Source: Alteromonas portus
GTDB taxonomy: Bacteria > Pseudomonadota > Gammaproteobacteria > Enterobacterales > Alteromonadaceae
Direction of reading: 5' to 3'
Assembly (NCBI RefSeq): GCF_005117025.1
Contig: NZ_SWCO01000010.1
Coordinates: 124,001-188,000, forward strand
DNA: 64,000 nucleotides
Shown: in pieces, positions 36,278 to 43,035 of the stretch
Position numbering within the stretch: position 1 is the stretch's first letter
How the letters are laid out: each line of letters starts with the position of its first letter
Notes under the pieces: model-generated
Databases searched by the model: none
Seen by the model: the letters and a program-made list of their open reading frames with translations, nothing else
Told to the model about the DNA's origin: nothing
Translations under genes and position numbers: made by a program

Positions 36278-36499
36278 ATGAAAAACCATCAATTGAATCA
36301 CAACCACCCAAATCTAAACCAACCAGCAAGCACCGAGCCCGTTGCTTTAGTCGAAGCACAGCTGTTTGAAGTATCTGGCGGTCTGCGCGTTCGTTTAAGC
36401 GATACCGTACCGGTAGTCGGCCCAACACCTAAAGAGCCCGTTTATATCACCATGGCTATTGGTGAGGGCGGCGGCAAACTCCCGGATATTTTGTCTTAG
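36278..36499 (+). CDS. RiPP precursor peptide with double-glycine leader
   Basis: 73 aa. Residues 1-35 form a leader rich in Asn, His and Pro that ends in VEAQLFEVSGG, the classical double-glycine processing site (hydrophobic residues at -4, -7, -12; Glu at -5). The predicted core is residues 36-73: 38 residues with Ser41, Thr43, Thr50, Lys52, Thr58 and Lys67 as possible acceptors and Asp42, Glu53, Glu63 and Asp70 as possible carboxyl donors for crosslinks. TPKEP (50-54) matches the first five positions of the microviridin TxKxPSD motif. There are no Cys residues, so disulfides and lanthionines are excluded. AAGGAG lies 8 nt upstream. Followed by a hairpin and the ATP-grasp gene. Confidence 0.85.
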   Translation: MKNHQLNHNHPNLNQPASTEPVALVEAQLFEVSGGLRVRLSDTVPVVGPTPKEPVYITMAIGEGGGKLPDILS

Positions 36500-36524
36500 C
36501 TTTCGCTTAGAAACGACTTAAGCC

Positions 36525-36564
36525 AACACGCGGATTAAGCATCGCTTTGTGATGTCCGTGTGTT
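36525..36564 (+). terminator. Stem-loop between precursor and ATP-grasp genes
   Basis: AACACGCGGA (36525-36534) pairs with TCCGTGTGTT (36555-36564) over 10 bp with one G-U pair, and a short inner stem CATC/GATG is possible. Only GCTTTA follows. It is placed where a partial terminator or RNase barrier would give more precursor than enzyme. Confidence 0.55.
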
Positions 36565-36617
36565 GCTTTACAACCAATAGATTCTTCCAACACTTAACCT
36601 TCTAGCAAGGAACGCAA

Positions 36618-37619
36618 ATGCACGTAGCTTTATTGGGAAATGAGCAAGACCCGCAAATTCAACATATTGCGAAAGCCCTATGTCAAACGGCTACGCCATT
36701 TTACTTTGCCAATACGCAACATTTCGGTTCAACGTGGGCCATAAGCTATGATCCTGATTTTGATGATGGGCTAATCCATTTCAGCTCCCCCTCTTTGTGC
36801 GACCAACCTAGAGTCACTTTTTCAAACACTAAAGCTGCTTATTGGCATGAGTATTTGCCGGGTTTACCGCTAAAAGCCCCAAGCGAGAATTCTAGTAACG
36901 ATAGCAACGCAGATCCTCAAGCAAATCGTAATAAACGTGATGACAAAGCGTCTCGTGTGTTAGAAAGCGCGGGATGGGTCGAGCAAGAGCGAGCAAGTAC
37001 TTTACTTTGTTGGTTTAGCTACACCAACATAAAATGGGTGAACTCTATCGACGCTGTTCGAAGCCACCAGTGTAAGCCTTATCAATCACGCGTTGCTGGC
37101 AAACTAGGTGCACATATCCCCTACACCTTTATAGGCAATGCGCCTGAAGTCGCTTCTCAGTTTTGTAGCAATATGCGAGACGTTATTTACAAGCCCGTAC
37201 GCGGCGGTCGAACCGCACAGTTTGTGAATAAACAACCTAACATGCGCCCACTACTAAACACGCTGTTAGGTGAGCGCCCTGTTACCTTTCAAAAGTATAT
37301 TGCTGGCGTAAATGTACGAAGCTATGTGCTGGGCAATGACGTGCTAAGCGTACAAATTGACTCAAGTGAATTAGATTACAGGAACGACGACAATGCGAGC
37401 GTATCAGTGACCGCAGTCCCTAGCGACATTCAGCAGTTAGCTGTCAGAATTTGCCATGCATTAGGCATGCATTGGTGCGCAATCGACTGGCGTAAGAGTG
37501 CAAAAGGAAAGTACTTTTTTCTAGAGGCAAATCCCAGCCCTTATTTCCTAAAAGTAGAGAACGAAACCGGCCTGGATATCACAGAAAAGCTGGTGGCGCT
37601 GATGGTGAAGACTTCGTAG
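36618..37619 (+). CDS. RimK/graspetide-type ATP-grasp peptide ligase
   Basis: 333 aa. The C-terminal 200 residues form an ATP-grasp fold: VIYKPVRGGR (ATP-binding Lys), TFQKYIAGVNVRSYVLG, the IDSSELDYR segment and WCAIDWRKSAKG...FFLEANPSPYF (metal-binding Glu and Asn). These align with enzymes such as MdnB/MdnC and MstB that join side chains of graspetides through ester or amide bonds, and with RimK. The N-terminal 150 residues (VALLGNEQDPQIQHI) would bind the leader. An insertion around residues 93-118 is Asn/Ser/Asp-rich. AAGGAACGCAA precedes the ATG. It is the only tailoring enzyme in the cluster, so it should act on the peptide at 36278. Confidence 0.85.
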   Translation: MHVALLGNEQDPQIQHIAKALCQTATPFYFANTQHFGSTWAISYDPDFDDGLIHFSSPSLCDQPRVTFSNTKAAYWHEYLPGLPLKAPSENSSNDSNADPQANRNKRDDKASRVLESAGWVEQERASTLLCWFSYTNIKWVNSIDAVRSHQCKPYQSRVAGKLGAHIPYTFIGNAPEVASQFCSNMRDVIYKPVRGGRTAQFVNKQPNMRPLLNTLLGERPVTFQKYIAGVNVRSYVLGNDVLSVQIDSSELDYRNDDNASVSVTAVPSDIQQLAVRICHALGMHWCAIDWRKSAKGKYFFLEANPSPYFLKVENETGLDITEKLVALMVKTS

Positions 37620-37695
37620 TAACAAGCAGGACGTTTAGAGGCTAATTGGGTTTCCACAACGAATTTGCGATTGTTTAGAAGCCTTTAAGCAATCA

Positions 37696-37730
37696 TTGAC
37701 AACACCCCAACAACCTATCAATATGATAGG
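37696..37730 (+). promoter_or_regulatory. Promoter and palindromic operator of the toxin-antitoxin-like pair
   Basis: TTGACA at 37696-37701 is followed by a perfect palindrome CCTATC-AATAT-GATAGG (37714-37730). The -10 is either CAATAT at 37719-37724 (17-nt spacing, weak) or TATGAT at 37722-37727 (20-nt spacing). Both overlap the palindrome, an ideal site for autorepression by the HTH protein at 38102. Confidence 0.65.
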
Positions 37731-37750
37731 ATGAATTTCAGAAGGCATTC

Positions 37751-38092
37751 ATGGCTAATCACAATCCCCAAGGAATTAATGAATTCCCTCTTACAGAGGA
37801 AACTGCCAGAAAAATAATGAATGACCTCGCAGAAAACTATACTCACCGGATTCGGTGGACTAAACATGTTAAACAGCGCATGCATGAGCGAGGAATCACT
37901 ACAGGTCAGGTGATCACTTTATTAAAAAGTAAGCACTCAGTATTTAGAGAGGGGCCATATCTTGATATTTCTGGAGACTGGAAATTTAATTTGAAAGATT
38001 TAGCTGCGGGCAAAGTTATCGAACTCACTGTTGCACTTAAAAATCATCATGATAGTCCAATGTCATTTCTAATTACTGTATGGATAAGTTGA
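37751..38092 (+). CDS. DUF4258-like small protein, probable toxin of a TA-like pair
   Basis: 113 aa. The core RWTKHVKQRMHERGITTGQVITLL resembles the DUF4258 fold (helix with HxxxRMxERGI), a family often paired with HTH proteins and related in layout to RelE/MqsR-type RNases. The second half is beta-rich (KFNLKDLAAGKVIELTVAL). It starts 21 nt after a palindromic operator and ends 9 nt before the HTH gene. RNase activity is inferred from pairing only. Confidence 0.7.
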   Translation: MANHNPQGINEFPLTEETARKIMNDLAENYTHRIRWTKHVKQRMHERGITTGQVITLLKSKHSVFREGPYLDISGDWKFNLKDLAAGKVIELTVALKNHHDSPMSFLITVWIS

Positions 38093-38101
38093 GAGGGTAA
38101 A

Positions 38102-38545
38102 ATGTACCATTACACTGAAAGCGGGTTATCAAATGTATACCTGAAAAACGGTGTTACCGTTGAAGTTGTAGACGGTGAAGAGTATACAAGCATTGACGAT
38201 ATGAACGGTCTTCATAGTGCGATAGCACAGACAATTGTTAACACCAACAAGCCTCTTGCTCATGATGAGTTTAAATTCTTACGTATAGAACTAAATGTTT
38301 CTCAAAAAATGCTGGCGAATCGTTTTGGTGTTGATGAACAGACCATTGCGCGTTATGAGAAAGGTCAAACAAAAATTCCACGGACAACAGATGCAGCCTT
38401 AAGAGCCTTATACATGGAAAGCCAACAGAAGAATAATCCCGTAAGTTACTTTCTTGATTTACTAGCAAATACTCAAGCGGAAGAAGCTGCAAAAATAATT
38501 CGTCTTGAAGAAGTCGAAGACCATTGGGAAAAAGTAGAAAGGTAA
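38102..38545 (+). CDS. MqsA-like HTH protein, probable antitoxin/repressor
   Basis: 147 aa. The C-terminal two thirds is an Xre/MqsA-type HTH (ELNVSQKMLANRFGVDEQTIARYEKGQTKIP). The N-terminus (MYHYTESGLSNVYLKNGV) looks like an MqsA zinc-domain remnant without Cys pairs. This order (toxin first, HTH antitoxin second) is that of mqsRA and higBA. It probably binds the palindrome at 37714-37730. AGAGGGTAAAATG gives a good ribosome-binding site. Confidence 0.75.
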   Translation: MYHYTESGLSNVYLKNGVTVEVVDGEEYTSIDDMNGLHSAIAQTIVNTNKPLAHDEFKFLRIELNVSQKMLANRFGVDEQTIARYEKGQTKIPRTTDAALRALYMESQQKNNPVSYFLDLLANTQAEEAAKIIRLEEVEDHWEKVER

Positions 38546-38571
38546 AAAAGCCGACTTAACGTCGGCTTTTT
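38545..38571. terminator. Bidirectional terminator after the TA-like pair
   Basis: AAAAAGCCGAC (38545-38555) and GTCGGCTTTTT (38561-38571) form a perfect stem with a 5-nt loop. It can serve both this operon and hslU coming from the right. Confidence 0.92.
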
Positions 38572-38584
38572 AGTTCTTATTCAT

Positions 38585-38629
38585 GTAGAAGGGCTAGTTG
38601 AACAAATTAACTAACGGGGAAACTTCTAC
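38585..38629 (-). terminator. Stem-loop just after hslU
   Basis: GTAGAAG (38585-38591) and CTTCTAC (38623-38629) can pair, with an inner CTAGTT/AACTAA stem. No T-tract follows, so it is more likely an mRNA-stabilising structure upstream of the true terminator at 38545-38571. Confidence 0.35.
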
Positions 38630-38640
38630 TTAGCGCTAAA

Positions 38641-39969
38641 TTACAAGATAAAGCGCGAAAGATCTTCGTTATCTACCAAGGTTTCTAGATGGCTGTTAAC
38701 GTAATCAGCATCAATCACGAATGACTCACCGCTCTTTTCAGAGGCGTCAAACGAGATATCTTCCATTAGGCGTTCAAGAACCGTGTGCAAACGGCGGGCA
38801 CCAATGTTTTCAGTGCGCTCATTCACCTGCCATGCCGCTTCAGCAATGCGCTGAATACCAGAATCGTCGAACTTGATATCCACGCCTTCTGTCTTCATTA
38901 GCGCAATGTACTGGTGCGTTAAAGACGCATTTGGCTCGGTAAGAATACGTTTAAAGTCACCCACTTTAAGGGCAGATAGCTCAACGCGAATTGGAAGACG
39001 ACCCTGAAGCTCAGGAATAAGGTCCGACGGCTTGCTCATTTGGAATGCGCCCGAAGCGATAAACAAGATATGGTCAGTTTTAACCATGCCATGTTTTGTC
39101 GATACCGTTGAACCTTCCACAAGTGGAAGCAAGTCACGCTGAACACCTTCGCGAGATACATCAGCCGATGAGTTACCCTCGCGCTTACAAATTTTGTCAA
39201 TTTCGTCGATAAACACAATACCGTGCTGCTCTACCGACTCAATGGCTTTTTCTTTCAAATCTTCTTGATTCACAAGGCGTGCAGCCTCTTCTTCAATAAG
39301 TAGTTTGAACGCTTCTTTAATTTTCAGCTTCTTCTTTTTCTTTTGCGAACCCGACAAGTTTTGGAACATGCCTTGAAGCTGATTGGTCATTTCTTCCATA
39401 CCTGGAGGCGCCATAATTTCTACGCCAACCTGCGGAAGTGCCACATCAATTTCAATTTCTTTGTCATCTAAGTCGCCCTGACGAAGCTTTTTACGAAATG
39501 CTTGGCGCGTACCGCGATCTTCAACGTTTTCCTTATTACCCCATGCATCTTCTGGTGGAGGAAGCAAAACGTCTAGAATGCGTTCTTCCGCTGCTTCTTC
39601 TGCGCGGAATTTCACCTTTTTCATTTCATTTTCTTTCGTCATCTTTACCGCAATGTCGGCAAGATCACGAATGATGGTTTCAACTTCTTTACCTACATAG
39701 CCCACTTCGGTGAACTTAGTCGCTTCAACTTTAATGAACGGCGCGTTAGCAAGTTTTGCTAAACGGCGGGCGATTTCAGTTTTACCCACACCTGTAGGGC
39801 CAATCATCAAAATATTTTTTGGCGTAACTTCTTGGCGCAGCTCAGGTTCAAGCTGCATCCGACGCCAGCGATTTCGAAGTGCAATAGATACAGCGCGCTT
39901 GGCATCTTGTTGACCGATAATATGACGGTCTAACTCGTGAACAATTTCTCTTGGTGTCATTTCAGACAT
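38641..39969 (-). CDS. hslU: ATP-dependent protease ATPase subunit HslU
   Basis: 442-aa AAA+ unfoldase that feeds proteins to the HslV peptidase. Walker A is [15 protein letters not shown], Walker [12 protein letters not shown], with sensor ASGAFQ and the C-terminal DEDLSRFIL tail that inserts into HslV. Length equals the usual 440-445 aa. It follows hslV by 82 nt on the minus strand and is driven by the sigma-32-like promoter upstream of hslV. Confidence 0.98.
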   Translation of the reverse strand: MSEMTPREIVHELDRHIIGQQDAKRAVSIALRNRWRRMQLEPELRQEVTPKNILMIGPTGVGKTEIARRLAKLANAPFIKVEATKFTEVGYVGKEVETIIRDLADIAVKMTKENEMKKVKFRAEEAAEERILDVLLPPPEDAWGNKENVEDRGTRQAFRKKLRQGDLDDKEIEIDVALPQVGVEIMAPPGMEEMTNQLQGMFQNLSGSQKKKKKLKIKEAFKLLIEEEAARLVNQEDLKEKAIESVEQHGIVFIDEIDKICKREGNSSADVSREGVQRDLLPLVEGSTVSTKHGMVKTDHILFIASGAFQMSKPSDLIPELQGRLPIRVELSALKVGDFKRILTEPNASLTHQYIALMKTEGVDIKFDDSGIQRIAEAAWQVNERTENIGARRLHTVLERLMEDISFDASEKSGESFVIDADYVNSHLETLVDNEDLSRFIL

Positions 39970-40051
39970 GAATAAACCCTTTTCTAACAGCGCTTGCTGT
40001 ACTCGAATTCATACGAGCGACAGCAAGCCGATAACAGCATTCAGCTATTAC

Positions 40052-40576
40052 TTAGTAATCTAGTACATCAACCGTTTGGCTATGGTTAGTGAATACGCAA
40101 ATATCACCCGCTATGGTCAACGCTTTTTCAGCAATTTCTTTTGCGCTTAGCTCTGTATTTTCAAGTAGTGCAGTAGCTGCGGCTTGCGCGTAGTTACCAC
40201 CAGAACCAATCGCGATAAGATCTTGTTCTGGCTGCACCACATCACCGTTACCGGTAATGATAAACGATGCGGTTTCGTCGGCTACGGCAAGCAATGCCTC
40301 TAGTTTGCGAAGCGCCCTGTCAGTTCGCCAGTCTTTGGCAAGCTCTACCGCCGCTTTAGTCAAATGGCCTTGGTGAGCTTCAAGCTTTGCTTCAAAGCGC
40401 TCAAACAGCGTAAATGCGTCGGCCGTGCCACCAGCAAAGCCCGCTAAAATCTTGTCGTTGTATAAACGGCGCACTTTGCGCGCATTACCTTTCATTACGG
40501 TGTTACCCAGTGATACCTGTCCGTCACCGGCCATTACCACTTGATTCCCACGTCGTACAGATACAATCGTTGTCAC
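40052..40576 (-). CDS. hslV: ATP-dependent protease peptidase subunit HslV
   Basis: 174-aa proteasome-like threonine peptidase; after Met removal the N-terminal Thr of TTIVSVRRG is the nucleophile. The [21 protein letters not shown] and [17 protein letters not shown] segments are diagnostic. First gene of the hslVU heat-shock operon. Confidence 0.98.
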   Translation of the reverse strand: MTTIVSVRRGNQVVMAGDGQVSLGNTVMKGNARKVRRLYNDKILAGFAGGTADAFTLFERFEAKLEAHQGHLTKAAVELAKDWRTDRALRKLEALLAVADETASFIITGNGDVVQPEQDLIAIGSGGNYAQAAATALLENTELSAKEIAEKALTIAGDICVFTNHSQTVDVLDY

Positions 40577-40881
40577 GTTTCATTCCCCGTTTCGCTGGGC
40601 GCAGCTGCGTTTTTTCATGTTACAAAGGCAGCAGCGTTCAAATTCAATAACAAATAAGTGGGGGAAGGCTTTTTAATTTCAAGGGTAAGACAAAAGAATG
40701 TGCGCTCAAACCTGCCTACTATATGGGCTTAGCGCATACGGCGCTTATTGAATACCCCATTTATAGAGTGCATACTCTCGCCAATGAAGCCCTATGGCCA
40801 GTTGAAATAATGCCTAATTGATAGAGCACAGATAAAGTAGCAACACTGAAGTCGCTACATAATGGTATTAAAGGAGTAAGA
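40577..40881. other. Divergent region hslV / cold-shock-DUF1294 gene
   Basis: 305 bp. Contains the sigma-32-like promoter for hslV. The right half should hold the promoter for the gene at 40882; no clear boxes or small genes were found there. Confidence 0.5.
40656..40683 (-). promoter_or_regulatory. Sigma-32 promoter of hslVU
   Basis: On the minus strand CTTGAAA (40677-40683), a 13-nt spacer and CCCCACTT (40656-40663) match the RpoH consensus (CTTGAAA, CCCCATNT) at all but one position. Transcription would start near 40648, about 70 nt before the hslV ATG. Confidence 0.85.
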
Positions 40882-41502
40882 ATGAAGTATCAAGGAAGAA
40901 TACAACAGTGGGACGATGCTAAAGGTTTTGGCTTTGTGGAGCCCAACGGTGGCGGAATACGGGCCTTTGCTCATATTAAAGCGTTTAAACAGCGCTCTAG
41001 GCGACCTATTAATGGCGATATTATTGTTTATGAAGTTGAACAGGATAGAAAAGGCAATCACCGCGCCTGCAACATCAGCTTACTCAAGGATCACAAAGCT
41101 AAACGTTTACGCGCCAATAAGCCAACCTCGCAAAGAAAACGTAATATTATCGTACTGAGTATTTTCTCCGGTGCACTTGCGTTATTTACACTGTCAGGTC
41201 GGTTACCGTTTATAATGCCTATCATTTATGGCGCGGTAAGTATGCTTGCCCTACTGTGCTACGGTATTGATAAATGGGCAGCTAAAAACAACATGTGGCG
41301 AATTTCAGAAGCAAAACTGCATATATTAAGCTTATTGGGAGGTTGGCCTGGTGCGTTGCTAGCCCAACAAATTTTTAAACATAAGCGTAGTAAATCGTCA
41401 TTTATGAGAGTTTATTGGGTAACGGTTTTGGTTAATCTCATTTTGCTTGGGCTAATTGCATTTGAAGTGATTAATACGCAGGCATTCATGGTTGAAATTT
41501 AG
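40882..41502 (+). CDS. Cold-shock domain fused to DUF1294 membrane domain
   Basis: 206 aa. Residues 1-70 are a cold-shock-type OB fold (RIQQWDDAKGFGFVEPNGGG, AFAHIKAF), followed by a basic linker and a DUF1294 membrane domain with three or four helices (CYGIDKWAAKNNMWRISEAKLHILSLLGGWPGALLAQQ is the diagnostic part). The fusion suggests a nucleic-acid-binding head tethered to the inner membrane. AAAGGAG lies 6-7 nt before the ATG. Function unknown. Its end overlaps the converging gene by 4 nt. Confidence 0.9.
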   Translation: MKYQGRIQQWDDAKGFGFVEPNGGGIRAFAHIKAFKQRSRRPINGDIIVYEVEQDRKGNHRACNISLLKDHKAKRLRANKPTSQRKRNIIVLSIFSGALALFTLSGRLPFIMPIIYGAVSMLALLCYGIDKWAAKNNMWRISEAKLHILSLLGGWPGALLAQQIFKHKRSKSSFMRVYWVTVLVNLILLGLIAFEVINTQAFMVEI

Positions 41503-42239
41503 CGAAATCGATACCCTTCAATGTCAAAACCAAAACCACTTTCGTAGCCCTTAACATACACCCATCCTTTATTCGGTAGGCGTTTGTGCTCACTTTCCCT
41601 TAAGCATAAGCGCCCATCAGACAGGGGACCGTTCTCTTTTAGCAAAAGTGGATGTCGACAGTGCTTAGAGCCGCTTCCTTTTTCATAAGCAAATTTTCTT
41701 TCTGTTTCTTGTTTATCGGACGCTAAGTGGAGCGTGTAGGGCAATGCCGTATCAACAAAACTAAACCACAAGAAAAAGGCTAATAGCGGCATGCCAAATA
41801 ACGTCATTTTTCCACGTAAATCTTTAGTCACAAACTGCGCGTGCCGCTTATCGATAAAAATGGCGAGGTAATAAAAGGCGCTGTAGGCAAAAGTGAGAAA
41901 TACGATGGCCCAATTCGAATTGTCTAGCCAAGCATTGATCACAATAAAATCGGTTAAAACACTTACGAACATTGCGCCAATAAGTACTAAAAAAGTACCG
42001 TTACTGATACGTGTTATTGGATGAAGCTCAGACCATTTAGGTCGAGTAAAATGCTCATCTTGATGGGCGCTATCCGTATCATCTTCAAATGGCAGCGCTG
42101 CCCGCTTAACAGCGAGCTCATTCTTTGCTGCCTGGTAGCGCTCCGGAAAGGCCTGCTTATCAATATTTTCCAGAACGTCCTCAAGCTCTTCTATGCTGTA
42201 AGCAGCGTAATCTGGTTGTTCAGTGATGGCAATACGCAT
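41499..42239 (-). CDS. Membrane protein of unknown function
   Basis: 246 aa. N-terminal charged helical part (YSIEELEDVLENIDKQAFPERYQAAKNEL), then three predicted transmembrane helices between about 80 and 170, and a C-terminal soluble part with Cys and His (KHCRHPLLL, RLCLRESEHK). Not assigned to a family. Overlaps the previous gene tail to tail by 4 nt. The ATG is preceded by AAGGAAGT. Confidence 0.75.
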   Translation of the reverse strand: MRIAITEQPDYAAYSIEELEDVLENIDKQAFPERYQAAKNELAVKRAALPFEDDTDSAHQDEHFTRPKWSELHPITRISNGTFLVLIGAMFVSVLTDFIVINAWLDNSNWAIVFLTFAYSAFYYLAIFIDKRHAQFVTKDLRGKMTLFGMPLLAFFLWFSFVDTALPYTLHLASDKQETERKFAYEKGSGSKHCRHPLLLKENGPLSDGRLCLRESEHKRLPNKGWVYVKGYESGFGFDIEGYRFR

Positions 42240-42324
42240 TGATACTTCCTTGTAAACGCATCCTTTCTCTACGCGCTATCAATGCGCCGTATGCATCGCA
42301 TTAAATGTTACCGACAATAAACTG

Positions 42325-42903
42325 CTACAAATTCCAGTACCAAATTTGGCATGTGGCAATGTTCACTTTACGCAGGCTGTGCTTAGCTTTTTCTGCATCT
42401 CGCTTAGACTCATATGGGCCCAGAATTACGCGGAACCAGTCGCCGTTGCTGCCAGTGCTGTGTCTAATAAGCGCCTCTAAGCCTTGGAATGCTATTTTGG
42501 CTTTCATCTCTTCAGCCTGGGCGCGGGTTCTAAACGAAGCGCACTGCATCAAATAGCGCTTGTCAGACTTTTCTTGCTCTTTAACATCAACTTCTACTTC
42601 GTATCCGGGAAGAGTCTTAATATACTCCCATTCTTCCTCGGGCAATTCAGGTAAAGATTCTTCTGTAGGAGCAACAGGCCGTGAAGCTTGGGTATCTACG
42701 TTATCTTCTACATTGTCTTTTATCGACCACAAAAAGATACCAAAACCAATTACCAATGCGAATACACCGATAAGGCGCACAATAGGAAGTTTGCCAACAA
42801 CCGACGCATTTATTTGTGCATTCCCCGCTGGTTTTCTTCCTTTACCAGCAGGCTTCTTTTTTTGAGGAGAGCGTCCACGAGAGACATAATCGCGTTGAGC
42901 CAT
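42325..42903 (-). CDS. ftsN: Cell division protein FtsN (SPOR domain)
   Basis: About 192 aa. Starts MAQRDYVSRGRSPQKKK, the same opening as E. coli FtsN, then a basic cytoplasmic part, one membrane helix (about 40-58, LIGVFALVIGFGIFLW), a periplasmic linker and a C-terminal SPOR domain (RYLMQCASFRTRAQAEEMKAKI ... FRVILGPYESKRDAEKAK) that binds septal peptidoglycan lacking stem peptides. The ATG at 42903 is chosen by this homology; a TTG at 42912 is in frame. It is shorter than E. coli FtsN, with a short linker. Just downstream of priA, as in many gammaproteobacteria. Confidence 0.93.
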   Translation of the reverse strand: MAQRDYVSRGRSPQKKKPAGKGRKPAGNAQINASVVGKLPIVRLIGVFALVIGFGIFLWSIKDNVEDNVDTQASRPVAPTEESLPELPEEEWEYIKTLPGYEVEVDVKEQEKSDKRYLMQCASFRTRAQAEEMKAKIAFQGLEALIRHSTGSNGDWFRVILGPYESKRDAEKAKHSLRKVNIATCQIWYWNL

Positions 42904-43035
42904 AGTCGGCAATATTCCTACTTGTTATCGTTGTTTGTATGCGTAAGAAAACGTCATATACCAAATCTTTATGAAGAAGCAGCTTTCCTGCAACTTCAAT
43001 CCTGCCAAAATTTTAACGTATTGCCACTCAACAAG

